Source: Maccoyibacter intestinihominis (GTDB lineage: Bacteria; Bacillota; Clostridia; Lachnospirales; Lachnospiraceae). Taken from it: a stretch of 64,000 nucleotides of DNA. Shown in pieces: positions 24,840 to 34,600 of the stretch (position 1 is its first letter; the number at the start of each line of letters is the position of its first letter). Location of the stretch: the NCBI RefSeq assembly GCF_040096355.1, contig NZ_JBBMEX010000005.1, forward strand, positions 124,001 to 188,000, read 5' to 3'. The translations under genes were made by a program, and so were the position numbers. The notes beneath the pieces are model-generated. The model was not told the origin of the DNA. It saw only the letters and a program-made list of their open reading frames with translations, and did no database searches.

Positions 24840-27212
24840 ATGGGTTTATTTACAGACGGATTTAAGTTATTAAAGAAGGCGAGTGAGCCTTTGTATAAGA
24901 CACCTAAATCCATTCAGGAAACCATAGAGATTATGGCGGTAGCTGAAAACGGCATTTTTGAAGTAAGCAAAAATAAGTATTCCAAATGCTACCGCTTTCA
25001 GGACATCAATTACACGACAGCAACGGAGGATGAGCAGATTGGCATATTTGAAAGATACTGCAAGTTCTTAAATTCGCTGGACTGTAATTATAAGATTACG
25101 ATCAACAATAAGAACAAAAATATGGATGACCTCCGTGATAAGGTTCTGATTGCTGAGAAAAATGATGGCTTCAATAATTACAGAAGAATCTATAATGACA
25201 TCATTGAGGAGAAGATTATTGAGGGCAGACAGGGGATTGAGCAGGAGAGATACCTGACGATCACGATTGAGAGAAAGAACTTTGAGGAGGCAAAGGCACA
25301 GTTTGCAACCCTTGAGGCAACGATACACAAGGCTTTCATTGAGCTTGGTGCAGACATTGTACCACTTAATGGAAATGAGAGACTGAAAGTGCTCTATGAC
25401 TATTATCATCTTGGAGATGAGGGCAGTTTTGATTTTGATATCAAAAAGGCTAAGAAGGTCGGGCCAGATTTTAGAAATGATCTATGTAATGGAATGGTGA
25501 AATATTTCCCGGACCATTTTGAGGATGAGAGTAAATTCTGCAAGGCACTTTTTATCAAAAAGTATCCGAGCAGTTTGTCAGACAGATTCATCAATGAGAT
25601 TACTTCCCTTCCGGTTCATTCCATCACGAGCATTGATGTGGTGCCCGTACCAAAGGATCTGACCACAAAGGTGCTTCAGAAGAAATACCTTGGTATTGAG
25701 TCGGATATCATTAAGCAGCAGAGAGTCCGTAATAAGAATAACGATTTTTCTACGGAAATCTCATATGCCAAGAGAACGGAGAAAAAGGAGATTGAGGAAA
25801 TCATGGATGATGTCCGTGAGAATGACCAGTGCCTTTTCTTTGTGGGAGTAACCATTATTCTTATGGCAGAAAGCAAGAAGGAGCTTGAGAGTGTATGTGA
25901 GACTGTGGAGACTATCGGAAAGCGTAACAGTTGCACGATTGATACACACTACTTAAAGCAGAGGGAAGCACTCAACACAGCACTTCCGATTGGTGTAAGA
26001 CAGGTGGAGACAATGCGTACACTTCTTACCCAGTCACTTGCGGTGCTTATGCCATTTAATGTGCAGGAATTAAATGACAGCACAGGAAACTATTATGGCA
26101 TCAACCAGATCAGCAAGAATGTGAATATCGGCAACAGAAAGAAGCTCATTAATGGAAATGGCTTTGTATTTGGTGTGCCGGGTTCCGGTAAATCCTTCTT
26201 CTGCAAGATGGAGATGGGCAGCGTATTCTTGTCGGGTGATGATGAGATAATCGTCATAGATCCAATGAACGAATACTTTGATATTGCTGAGACTTATGGC
26301 GGAACTGTAGTAAATATGTCTACTTACACGGATAACTATGTGAATCCGCTGGAGATGGATGTGTGGAGCCTTGACCCGAATGATTCAAAGGGAATGGTAA
26401 GAGAAAAAGGCGAGTTTATGCTTGGACTTTGTGAGCAGTGTATCGGAGACAGTTTAAATTCAAGACAGAAGTCAATCATTGACCGCTGTGTGAGAAAGCT
26501 GTATATCGACATTGCAAGGAGCAAAGAGAAGTATATCCCTGTAATGAGTGACTTTTACGATATCCTTATGGCACAGCCGGAGGACGAGGCAAAGGACATT
26601 GCATTGTCATTGGAGCTTTTTGTAAATGGTTCACTTAACATCTTCAACCATCAGACAAATGTGGATGTGGATAACAGATTCACAGTATATGGCATCAGGG
26701 ACTTAGGTACAGAGCTTAGTCCTATCACAATGCTTGTCATGATGGAGTCCATTCAGAACAGGATTGTTGAGAATGGTAAGAGAGGCAAGGCAACATGGCT
26801 CTATATTGATGAGTTCCATGTCTTACTTAATTCCGAGTATTCTGCAAAATATCTGCAGCAGCTCTGGAAGAAAGTGAGAAAACAGGGAGGTCTTTGTACC
26901 GGTATCACACAAAATGTAGTCGATCTGTTGCAGAATTACACAGCAACCACAATGCTTGCAAACTCTGAGTTTGTGGCGCTCTTGAAACAGGCGAATACAG
27001 ACAGTTCCAAGATGGCGGAAGTTATCGGGGTATCAGAGGCACAGCTACGATTCGTAACCAATACTGCATCGGGAATGGGACTTATCAAGTGTGGCTCTGT
27101 GGTGATTCCATTTGATAATCAGATTAGTAAGGATACAGATTTGTACAGGCTGTACAATACCAACATTCACGAGATAATTGAGATGAAAAAGCATGCAAAT
27201 GAAAAATGTTAA
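24840..27212 (+). CDS. VirB4-like secretion ATPase (CD1110 type)
   Basis: A 790-residue ATPase that powers the type IV channel. The N-terminal half is the VirB4/CagE domain; Walker A is FGVPGSGKSFFC (about residues 443-452) and Walker B WLYIDEFHVLL (about 652-662), followed by QLWKKVRKQGGLCTGITQN. Length and motif spacing match the Clostridia CD1110-type proteins. GCGAGG precedes the ATG. Confidence 0.93.
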   Translation: MGLFTDGFKLLKKASEPLYKTPKSIQETIEIMAVAENGIFEVSKNKYSKCYRFQDINYTTATEDEQIGIFERYCKFLNSLDCNYKITINNKNKNMDDLRDKVLIAEKNDGFNNYRRIYNDIIEEKIIEGRQGIEQERYLTITIERKNFEEAKAQFATLEATIHKAFIELGADIVPLNGNERLKVLYDYYHLGDEGSFDFDIKKAKKVGPDFRNDLCNGMVKYFPDHFEDESKFCKALFIKKYPSSLSDRFINEITSLPVHSITSIDVVPVPKDLTTKVLQKKYLGIESDIIKQQRVRNKNNDFSTEISYAKRTEKKEIEEIMDDVRENDQCLFFVGVTIILMAESKKELESVCETVETIGKRNSCTIDTHYLKQREALNTALPIGVRQVETMRTLLTQSLAVLMPFNVQELNDSTGNYYGINQISKNVNIGNRKKLINGNGFVFGVPGSGKSFFCKMEMGSVFLSGDDEIIVIDPMNEYFDIAETYGGTVVNMSTYTDNYVNPLEMDVWSLDPNDSKGMVREKGEFMLGLCEQCIGDSLNSRQKSIIDRCVRKLYIDIARSKEKYIPVMSDFYDILMAQPEDEAKDIALSLELFVNGSLNIFNHQTNVDVDNRFTVYGIRDLGTELSPITMLVMMESIQNRIVENGKRGKATWLYIDEFHVLLNSEYSAKYLQQLWKKVRKQGGLCTGITQNVVDLLQNYTATTMLANSEFVALLKQANTDSSKMAEVIGVSEAQLRFVTNTASGMGLIKCGSVVIPFDNQISKDTDLYRLYNTNIHEIIEMKKHANEKC

Positions 27213-27238
27213 TTCTTTATGAAGTCATGAATTTTGGA

Positions 27239-27267
27239 TTGACATATTTTCATATGACAGGTAATAT
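27239..27267 (+). promoter_or_regulatory. Promoter for the second cargo gene
   Basis: A perfect TTGACA (27239-27244) and TAATAT (27262-27267) are separated by 17 bases; an overlapping TATAAT (27265-27270) is also possible. It fires after the virB4-like stop and starts a 190-base leader. Confidence 0.65.
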
Positions 27268-27270
27268 AAT

Positions 27271-27464
27271 ATTAAAGACAGGCAACTTGAGTGTCTGCCA
27301 AGCGGCAAAGTAAGGTGTTGTGCCAGAGAGCAGTGCCTTATGAGCTTTATAAGGGTTTGACATTTACCACAATCTGGCTAGAGGTTAATCCTCGAAAGAA
27401 AATGTTAGAAGGGCTCTGCTTATGCAGAGCCTTTCTTAATCTAAGGATGTAGTGGAGAACTGTA
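27271..27464 (+). promoter_or_regulatory. Structured leader with internal terminator
   Basis: The leader holds several hairpin-capable segments (TGCCAAGCGGCA near 27296 among them) and ends with GGCTCTGC (27412-27419) paired to GCAGAGCC (27424-27431) before TTTCTT. That is a terminator 28 bases before the start codon, so the gene is probably controlled by attenuation. No known riboswitch class was recognised. Confidence 0.5.
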
Positions 27465-28034
27465 ATGAGGAATGTTTTAGATTGCATAAATGCATTTATT
27501 CCGCTATTATCAACCGAATATGAGCTTGTACTAGGGAGAAAAGGTGTTTCAGTTACATTAAGAATTTCATTTGATAAAAAAGATTGTTTTCATCTTATGG
27601 GATTACAATATCTGGTAGACAGACCTGAATTGAGCCGAGACAGAGGGAGAGTATTTGATGAGATAGCAGATGGAACAATTACAATTGAAAAAATAGAGTC
27701 ATCAGATTTTTATAATAAGATAGAGCAAAGAGTTCATTTCCTGCCATTGCTTGAACAAATGATTGATAGTAATGATACTGTGTTTAAGTATAATAAGAAA
27801 GCAAATATGTATTCAATGATTGAGGCTGATTATCTTATGGAAAACAACGTGGAGAGCAGGAATCTATTTTTGTTTTTATCTAATGATGAAGGAGATAATT
27901 ATTTCTGTCGTTCATTTTTTCCAGAGGAAAAGATGGATTATTCAAAAAATCAAGCATCGTGGACACTTCTTTATAAGAAAAAGATTGATTTATCAACCAG
28001 AATAGAGACAGTTCTTTACAATAGAATCAAATAG
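27465..28034 (+). CDS. PBECR4-like cargo protein (possible nuclease/toxin domain)
   Basis: A 189-residue protein. The segment DCFHLMGLQYLVDRP recalls PBECR4 domains, predicted barnase-EndoU-colicin-type RNase folds described from phage and toxin proteins; this is from memory and tentative. The gene is AT-rich against the conjugation genes, has its own promoter, leader terminator and downstream terminator, and sits between the VirB4-like and wall-hydrolase genes, which are usually adjacent. No immunity partner is seen next to it. Confidence 0.5.
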   Translation: MRNVLDCINAFIPLLSTEYELVLGRKGVSVTLRISFDKKDCFHLMGLQYLVDRPELSRDRGRVFDEIADGTITIEKIESSDFYNKIEQRVHFLPLLEQMIDSNDTVFKYNKKANMYSMIEADYLMENNVESRNLFLFLSNDEGDNYFCRSFFPEEKMDYSKNQASWTLLYKKKIDLSTRIETVLYNRIK

Positions 28035-28045
28035 ATTTTTACATA

Positions 28046-28082
28046 AGCCATTTGGACTAATCATCCAGATGGCTATTTTTTT
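28046..28082 (+). terminator. Intrinsic terminator of the second cargo gene
   Basis: AGCCATTTGGA pairs with CCAGATGGCT (one G-U and a small mismatch), followed by A and a T-run to 28082. Confidence 0.75.
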
Positions 28083-28123
28083 ACTCATTTTTGGGTAATG
28101 GATGTAGAAAGAAGGTGAGAACA

Positions 28124-30091
28124 ATGAAGATAAAGAAAGTGGATGACAAACCAATGGTCATTCACACCAAGGAGAAAGCCAAGATTCATGCCCACGAGCC
28201 AAAGGGTGCCAAGATTAAAGGCAGCAACATCTATACAGTAGAGAGAGGTCCGAAAGTGCATGATGCTAAAGCCAATGAAATGGATAAAAAAGCATCTGCA
28301 AAATTAATGCTTCAGAAAAGTGCTGGTGGAAAGCGTACTTATAGAAAGAGTACCATTCATCAATCGGAGGCTAAGGATAAAGGTCTTTCTAGGTTTAAGC
28401 GTAACATCAGAGAGTCAGGAACTTCCATCAAGACCAAGAACACCAATCTTCACATTGCAGGAAGAACAGGAGCACTTGCAGCTGGGGCAGTAACAGAACA
28501 GGTGGAAGGCGGGCATGAGGTATCGCAGGCAGCATATCTTGCATATGAATCAAGCCGACCTGTTACCGGAACTGCTTCCAAGGGTGCAGCACTTTTCAGG
28601 AAAAAGGCGGCAGCCGAGGCAAGAAAGCGTATCAAGAAGGTAGAGGCAGGAAAGAAGCTGGCAAAAAGGACAGCAAAGAAAGCTGCCAAAGATACTGCCA
28701 AGACGGTAGCTAAAGAGACGGCAAAAGAAACAGCAAAGACTACTGCCAAGGTTGCAACAAAAACTGCTACAAAGGCAGCTGCTACAGCGGCAGGAACAGC
28801 GGTTGCACCGGGAGTTGGTACTGCAATCGGCATGGCAGCCGGATATGCTGCAGGTGTGTCCATAGAGGTCAAGGATGAAAAGATGACCAACCGGAGCAGG
28901 AAGATAAAATTCTTTCTGGATAAGATGAAAGCACAGGAGAATCAGACAGACAGCGTGGCAAAACTGGTAAAGGATCTGATTGTGCGAAAAGCGATTACCT
29001 GGGTAAAGGCAGCTGCACCGATTATCGGATTGGTGCTTTTATTACTTGTTCTTGTAGTTGCCATGATTGCGGTTCCGGTTATAGCGGTGATAGCAATCCT
29101 TTACAATTCTCCATTTGCTTTATTCCTACCACCACTTGAATCAGGAGATACCGTGCAGACAGTAACGAGTGCTTATGTGCAGGAGTTTAACCGGGATGTG
29201 AACACGAAAGTGAATGAGCATACCGGATATGACCTTGGAGAGCTTGTATATGTGGATTATGAAGGTATGGAAGAAAACCCAAGCAATTACTATGACATCA
29301 TGGCAGTCTATATGGTCAAGCATGGTGTCGGAGATACTGCAACAGTCATGAATGAGACTTCAAAAGGCTGGCTGCAGGCAGTTGTAAATGATATGTGTTC
29401 ATACACCACAAGCACAGGAACAAAGGATGTGGAAGAAACAGATGCAGACGGCAATGTAACTACTGTCACGAAGTCTGTTCTGTATGTGAATGTAACGCTG
29501 AAATCGTACAGGGATATGATTTCAGTCTATGGGTTTAACTCTGATCATGTGGAAATGCTTGAGCAGATCATGAGTCCGGAGTTTATGGGACAGCTTGGAT
29601 ATGCCGGAAGCGGAAGTGGCGGCGGAGGCGGAAGTCCGGGAGTAAGCTCCATGACTGAGGATGAAATCAATGCCATCCTAAACGAAATTACAGACAGCAG
29701 GCAGAAAACAGTCTGCTCCTATGCACTTCACAGAGTTGGCTTTCCTTATAGTCAGGATTTAAGAGACAGCGGTAACTATTATGACTGCAGCTCCTTAGCC
29801 TATTATTCATGGAAAGATGCAGGTGTGGATATTAGTTACGGCGGTGCAACCACAGCGGCAGCGGAGGCACAGGGACTGGATGAAGCCGGAAAGACAGTCT
29901 CCTTTGATGAGTTACAGCCGGGAGACCTTATCTTCTACAGTTTTACAAGCAATGGAAGATATAAGAACATCAGCCATGTGGCAGTATATGTCGGAAATGG
30001 CAAAGTGGTAGAGGCACTTAATGAAAGTCTTGGTGTGGTTTACCGGGATGTGGCAAGCACAGGAAAGATTGTTGTGATAGGAAGACCATAA
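28124..30091 (+). CDS. Membrane-anchored NlpC/P60 wall hydrolase (CD1108 type)
   Basis: A 655-residue protein. A long Lys/Ala-rich cytoplasmic N-terminus (repeats of KETAKETAKTTAK type near residues 180-230) leads to a strong membrane span (IIGLVLLLLVLVVAMIAVPV, near 305-330), an extracellular region with a Gly-rich linker, and a C-terminal NlpC/P60 domain: Cys555 in YYDCSSLAYYSW and His near 615 in ISHVAVYVG are the catalytic pair. The enzyme opens the peptidoglycan for the mating channel. ATG 28124 follows AGAAGGTGAG. The lysozyme-like module often present in relatives is not obvious, so the protein may be a shorter type. Confidence 0.88.
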   Translation: MKIKKVDDKPMVIHTKEKAKIHAHEPKGAKIKGSNIYTVERGPKVHDAKANEMDKKASAKLMLQKSAGGKRTYRKSTIHQSEAKDKGLSRFKRNIRESGTSIKTKNTNLHIAGRTGALAAGAVTEQVEGGHEVSQAAYLAYESSRPVTGTASKGAALFRKKAAAEARKRIKKVEAGKKLAKRTAKKAAKDTAKTVAKETAKETAKTTAKVATKTATKAAATAAGTAVAPGVGTAIGMAAGYAAGVSIEVKDEKMTNRSRKIKFFLDKMKAQENQTDSVAKLVKDLIVRKAITWVKAAAPIIGLVLLLLVLVVAMIAVPVIAVIAILYNSPFALFLPPLESGDTVQTVTSAYVQEFNRDVNTKVNEHTGYDLGELVYVDYEGMEENPSNYYDIMAVYMVKHGVGDTATVMNETSKGWLQAVVNDMCSYTTSTGTKDVEETDADGNVTTVTKSVLYVNVTLKSYRDMISVYGFNSDHVEMLEQIMSPEFMGQLGYAGSGSGGGGGSPGVSSMTEDEINAILNEITDSRQKTVCSYALHRVGFPYSQDLRDSGNYYDCSSLAYYSWKDAGVDISYGGATTAAAEAQGLDEAGKTVSFDELQPGDLIFYSFTSNGRYKNISHVAVYVGNGKVVEALNESLGVVYRDVASTGKIVVIGRP

Positions 30092-30141
30092 CAGGAAATT
30101 TGCAGAGAGGTCATAGTCCCTCTCTGAGACTGGAGGTAAGA

Positions 30142-31038
30142 ATGGATTTAAAAGATATGATACTGGTAACAGAAAACGACAGGGGAACAGAGACAAATAT
30201 GCTGATGACTCTGGATGATTATAAGAGTTTTATAGCAGTTGATGACATGTCAGAGCTTGCAGACAATTTGTTGCAGCTTGGAAGAACACTTGGTGAAGCA
30301 GATAACTTCGCAGAGTATTACAGGGCAGCAAATGTAACTGTATCTGCGAGATTCTGTCTGGATGATATTCAGCTGGGGCACTTTCTTCAGGGACTTTATA
30401 ACGATTCCAAAGAATTTCGGTTTGATAAAGAAGCCAGTTCTTCTGAATGTGTTGCAAAGCTTAAGGAGATTGGAATGACTGATAAGGGCTGGGTGGATGA
30501 TTTTAACCTGCATTATGAAAGTGTGGACAGATCATTTGAAAGGGGACAGACATTTCATAACTTCAATGACCATGATTACATGGTGCTTGAAGCATTATCA
30601 CCAAGGAATCTTGTGGTGATGGATATGAAGTCAGGTTCCCTTACAATCGCCCTTGGTGCGACAGAGTATAAGCGTTATCCGAAGGATGAGAAGCCTACAA
30701 AGGACAATACCACAATCGGGGTATCGTGGGAGCATGGCATTTATCTTGGTTCCACACTCTCAACCACGAATTTCAAGGCATACAAGAGGGAGTATGGCAC
30801 ACCGGAAAAGATAGAGGATATTTATGATTACAGGGCAAAGCTAAAGCAGAAGTTCTATTTTTATCAGGATATGTCAAAGGATGATGATGTACCGAAGAAG
30901 CTGCAGAATGACTTCCTTCACCAGATGTATGAGGATTTTGGAACGATTGAAGAGGACTGTTTTTACGACAGGCTGGAAGATGGAAAGTTCGATGGAGGCT
31001 TTAAGGAAAGACAGGTAAAGGAAGAAAAGAGCCGGTGA
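30142..31038 (+). CDS. ICE protein of unknown function
   Basis: A 298-residue soluble protein (MDLKDMILVTENDRGTETNM onward) with no recognised motif. ACTGGAGG precedes ATG 30142; the frame from 30100 lacks a site. A hairpin (CAGAGAGG/CCTCTCTG, about 30102-30126) lies in front and may separate its expression from the hydrolase gene. Its place between the wall hydrolase and PcfM-like genes is typical of this ICE group. Confidence 0.65.
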   Translation: MDLKDMILVTENDRGTETNMLMTLDDYKSFIAVDDMSELADNLLQLGRTLGEADNFAEYYRAANVTVSARFCLDDIQLGHFLQGLYNDSKEFRFDKEASSSECVAKLKEIGMTDKGWVDDFNLHYESVDRSFERGQTFHNFNDHDYMVLEALSPRNLVVMDMKSGSLTIALGATEYKRYPKDEKPTKDNTTIGVSWEHGIYLGSTLSTTNFKAYKREYGTPEKIEDIYDYRAKLKQKFYFYQDMSKDDDVPKKLQNDFLHQMYEDFGTIEEDCFYDRLEDGKFDGGFKERQVKEEKSR

Positions 31039-31065
31039 TGAGATTTTTACAGGAGGCGATATCAT

Positions 31066-31284
31066 ATGGAACAGGAATTTGATGTTGAGATAAAAGAAGT
31101 GCTTTCACGAGTACAGAAAGTAAAGGCAGAGTCGCTTGACGATGCCATCAATAAGGCAATGGATATGTATTATGCAGAGCAGATAGTCCTTGGAGCAGAG
31201 GACATGAAGGGAGTTGATTTTGCACCTATCAGCGAAGGTCAGCTCCCTTCTTCATTAAAAGAAAACGGAGGAAGAGCAAGATGA
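31066..31284 (+). CDS. DpnD/PcfM-like small protein
   Basis: A 72-residue protein (MEQEFDVEIKEVLSRVQKVK, then AESLDDAINKAMDMYY) matching the DpnD/PcfM pattern of small proteins that accompany conjugation genes. The fold is a strand-helix unit with the VSRVQKVKAESLDDAI-type core. Its four last bases overlap the next start (ATGA), so the two are cotranslated. The function is unknown. Confidence 0.75.
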   Translation: MEQEFDVEIKEVLSRVQKVKAESLDDAINKAMDMYYAEQIVLGAEDMKGVDFAPISEGQLPSSLKENGGRAR

Positions 31285-31649
31285 AAAGTGATTCAACAAC
31301 AGTAATTAAGAACATGGAGTTTTTAGTAAAGGAACTTCATAAGGAGTGGGACAGATCGGGTGCTTCTAAGGCATCCGTTATTATTTCCCTTGAGGAAGTA
31401 GATGGTATCAATGATAAGTTAAAAGAGATTATCTATCAGACACAGAAGTCAGTCGATGAGGATGAGCTGACCTTTAAACAGTGCATTGCAAAGTCCAAGG
31501 AGTGCTATGTACTTCTTCGTGTGGTGCGTAAGATTGCAAAGAAAAAGGATAAATGCGAAAAACAGGCAATCGACAATGAATTTGCAATCGAGCTGGATAA
31601 GGATGAGTTAAAGCTATTTAAGGGATTGTTTGCAGAGATGTTTAAGTAG
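31281..31649 (+). CDS. Helical ICE protein of unknown function
   Basis: A 122-residue Lys/Glu-rich helical protein (MKSDSTTVIKNMEFLVKELH onward). It starts in the stop codon of the PcfM-like gene behind GGAGGAAGAG and ends 14 bases before the giant helicase gene. Nothing identifies its role. Confidence 0.6.
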   Translation: MKSDSTTVIKNMEFLVKELHKEWDRSGASKASVIISLEEVDGINDKLKEIIYQTQKSVDEDELTFKQCIAKSKECYVLLRVVRKIAKKKDKCEKQAIDNEFAIELDKDELKLFKGLFAEMFK

Positions 31650-31663
31650 AGGAGGACAAAGGT

Positions 31664-34600
31664 ATGGGCGTTGATATGAAGGTCAAAGCGATATACGATT
31701 CTGAGATTGGTAACATCACCAGATCAGAAAAGAACTGGAAGGATGTGTTAAAGGTCGCAGGTCAGTTATACCGCTATGAATTTGACAATATCGTTATGGT
31801 AACAGCTCAGAGACCTCCTGAAAAAAGCACACTCATGGCAGATTATGATACCTGGAAAAAGGTGGGAAGATATGTAAAGCGTGGTGCGAAAGGTTGCGCC
31901 ATCTTCCCGTCAAGGGCACTGAATCCACACATGAGGTATATCTTTGATATCAGTGATACCGGAGGGAAGAATGTCAAACTGACATGGGACCTTGAGGGAG
32001 AAAATCTTAAGGATTATGTGGATTTTCTTGTGTCAGAAGGTCAGATTGAGCAGTACGATAACAGCGACAGGGAGTCTCTAAAAAATATATTAAAACAGTT
32101 TACAGGAACAGATGTTTGGCTTATAATAAAAGAAGAGTTCGGAGACCGAATGACCGAGCTTATGCAGCTATCAGGTAGTGTGATAAAGGAAGAAAGTAAG
32201 AAACGCAATGGCTTACAGCAGGAAATGGACATGGAGCAGCTTGTATATGCAAGTGTCATGTATGCTGTAGGGACGAGATGCGGATTTGACTTATCTGTGC
32301 AAGAACAGGATTTTAGTCAGATCGTAAATATCAAAGACGAAGAGATCATTTACCGTCTTGGTTCCATTGTATGCGATGTCTCCTGTAGTGTTCTTAGAGA
32401 ATTTAGTCGTAACTTAAAGGCAATCGAGAGCGAAAGGAGAATTGGATATGTTAGAAGAAATGACTTACAAGGAAGTGGACGGACTGCTTTATCCGCAGAT
32501 AGAGATGCCGGACGAGACGGAGGATCTCACGAAGCTGGGCAAATACGGAAGGATGGCGATGAACTATCTAAAGGAGAACGAGCCGGCAAGATACAAGACG
32601 CTGATGAGATTCGGGAAGATGTACGAGAAGATGTCAGCGGTAGAGGCGGAAGCGAATCAGCTCTACGACAGACTGGAGATGCAGTATCTGGAGAAGCACA
32701 AGCCACAGAATCCGTCATCGACAATGGAGATGTGGAAGATAAGAGAGCAGGCGAAGATGCAGGCAGAGGAAGTGGTACTGAATCAGATAGTGATGCGATT
32801 CCACTAGAATCTGATGATACAGAACTGAATAGGGAACTTGATGAAATCAATTCATTGGGTGTCAGTAAGGAAGCCGAATATACACAGGCTTCCTTTTTTT
32901 TCGACCAGAACGGGCAGGCAAGCATTGGCACCATTCATACTGAGGACGAAAACAATAATCAGTTTATGCGTCAGTTCGAGCAGGACAGAAAAGCTGCATT
33001 AGCAGGTGAATACAATTACCTGAATCCCAAAAAGTCTGCAACAGTACCAAGTGAGTATATCAAACAGGTGCTTATGAGAGGTACAGGTTTTATCGGTGGC
33101 AAGGGCAGGGTATGCAAGATTTTTGAAACAGAGATTGATGCAGGAACCAGAGCAAAGCGTATCAAAGCAGAATATGGTCAGGGAGGTGCAGGCTGGCCGG
33201 TTGACGGACTGGGACTGCACGGATATGACACATTTCATGGGAATGGACTGCGTTTTCAGTGGCGAGATGAGGATGGAGAGGTTGAAGGATATGTTTCATG
33301 GAAAGATATCGAAAAAGAGCTTGGTGTCCTTATTCTTACAGGGGAATACCAGCCTGAGACACCTCGTATTGATGAGCTTGCGATGGACGGACTCCGTGAG
33401 GATGATGAGGTCATTGATGCCGAATATCGGGAAGTGGAACCGGAAGAGGCAGAATCAGAGATTGATGATTATGCAATACCGGATGAGCCGGAGAGCTATG
33501 CTTCTAACAGAGATTATGTAAGTGCAAAAGGCATGACACCACAGGAAGCTGCCGATGAAGACCGCATGGTAACACAGGCAGAATATGGTGCCGAGATAGA
33601 AGCTGAAACATCTGAAAAAGATCCATCAGAGCTTAAGTATATTACACCGATTGATTATGCCAAGCGTATTGAGGAGCTTGATGAAGACCTGCGTGATGCG
33701 GCGGAGATTCTTGTAACAGATTGCAGCTGCTACACTCCGTTTAGGGCATTCCTTATGGATGTGGTGCAGTCTGATTTTGCATTTATGCCAAATAAACTTG
33801 ACCTTATCAGGAATATTGCATTAGGGACAGATAATGCAGAAAGAAAGGCATATGCCAACAATAAGTATGGTCTTGTGGAGTACTCAATCAGAAGCGGATA
33901 TGTGAAGATCAGCTATAAGAACAGGAATGGTGTGCGTAAAGAAGGTGCTCTCGATTGGCGTGAGTTATACGAGATTTTATCCTATATGGTAAAACAGCCA
34001 TTTTACTGCGGAGAAGACCAGAAGAAGTATTATCAGGAGACAAAGCAGAAGGCTGACAGGGATAAGATGAATCCGGTCTATAAGAGATTCTTTGATATCG
34101 AGGATAGTGTAAAAGCCAATCGTCTTGAAACCAGGGAAAGAGCAATAGCGAATGGCTGGGAAACCAAGATTGATGAGAATGGACATGTGGTATCAGTATC
34201 TGTGGATGATATTCAGGCTGATACAGAATTACAGGAAAATGTAGATTTTACACCAAAGCAGGAGCCAGTACAGCAAGTAGGAAGTCTTGAAAATGAGAAG
34301 AATGTTGACGGGCAGACGAAGCACAATTTCCACTATAACCTCTGGGAAATGGAAAAAGGCGGTGCTAAGACCAGATACCAGTGGAATATGGATGCAATCC
34401 GCACTTTAAAGCAGATTGAATCAGAAAACAGGCTTGCCACACCGGAGGAGCAGAAAGTTCTGTCGAAGTTTGTCGGATGGGGCGGACTGTCACAGGCATT
34501 TGATGAGAATAATGAAAGCTGGAGCAAAGAGTACAAAGAACTCAAAGAGATGTTATCGGATGAAGAGTATGCTGCAGCTAGGGCAACAGTAAACAATGCC

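Noticed and set aside
27271..27464. Known riboswitch in the second cargo leader
   Set aside because: Hairpins and a terminator are present, but no conserved core of a familiar riboswitch class could be matched.
33096..33521. 141-codon alternative plus-strand frame in the helicase gene
   Set aside because: Unlike the TnpV frame it has no recognisable family motif and no ribosome-binding site, and it overlaps a likely structured region.
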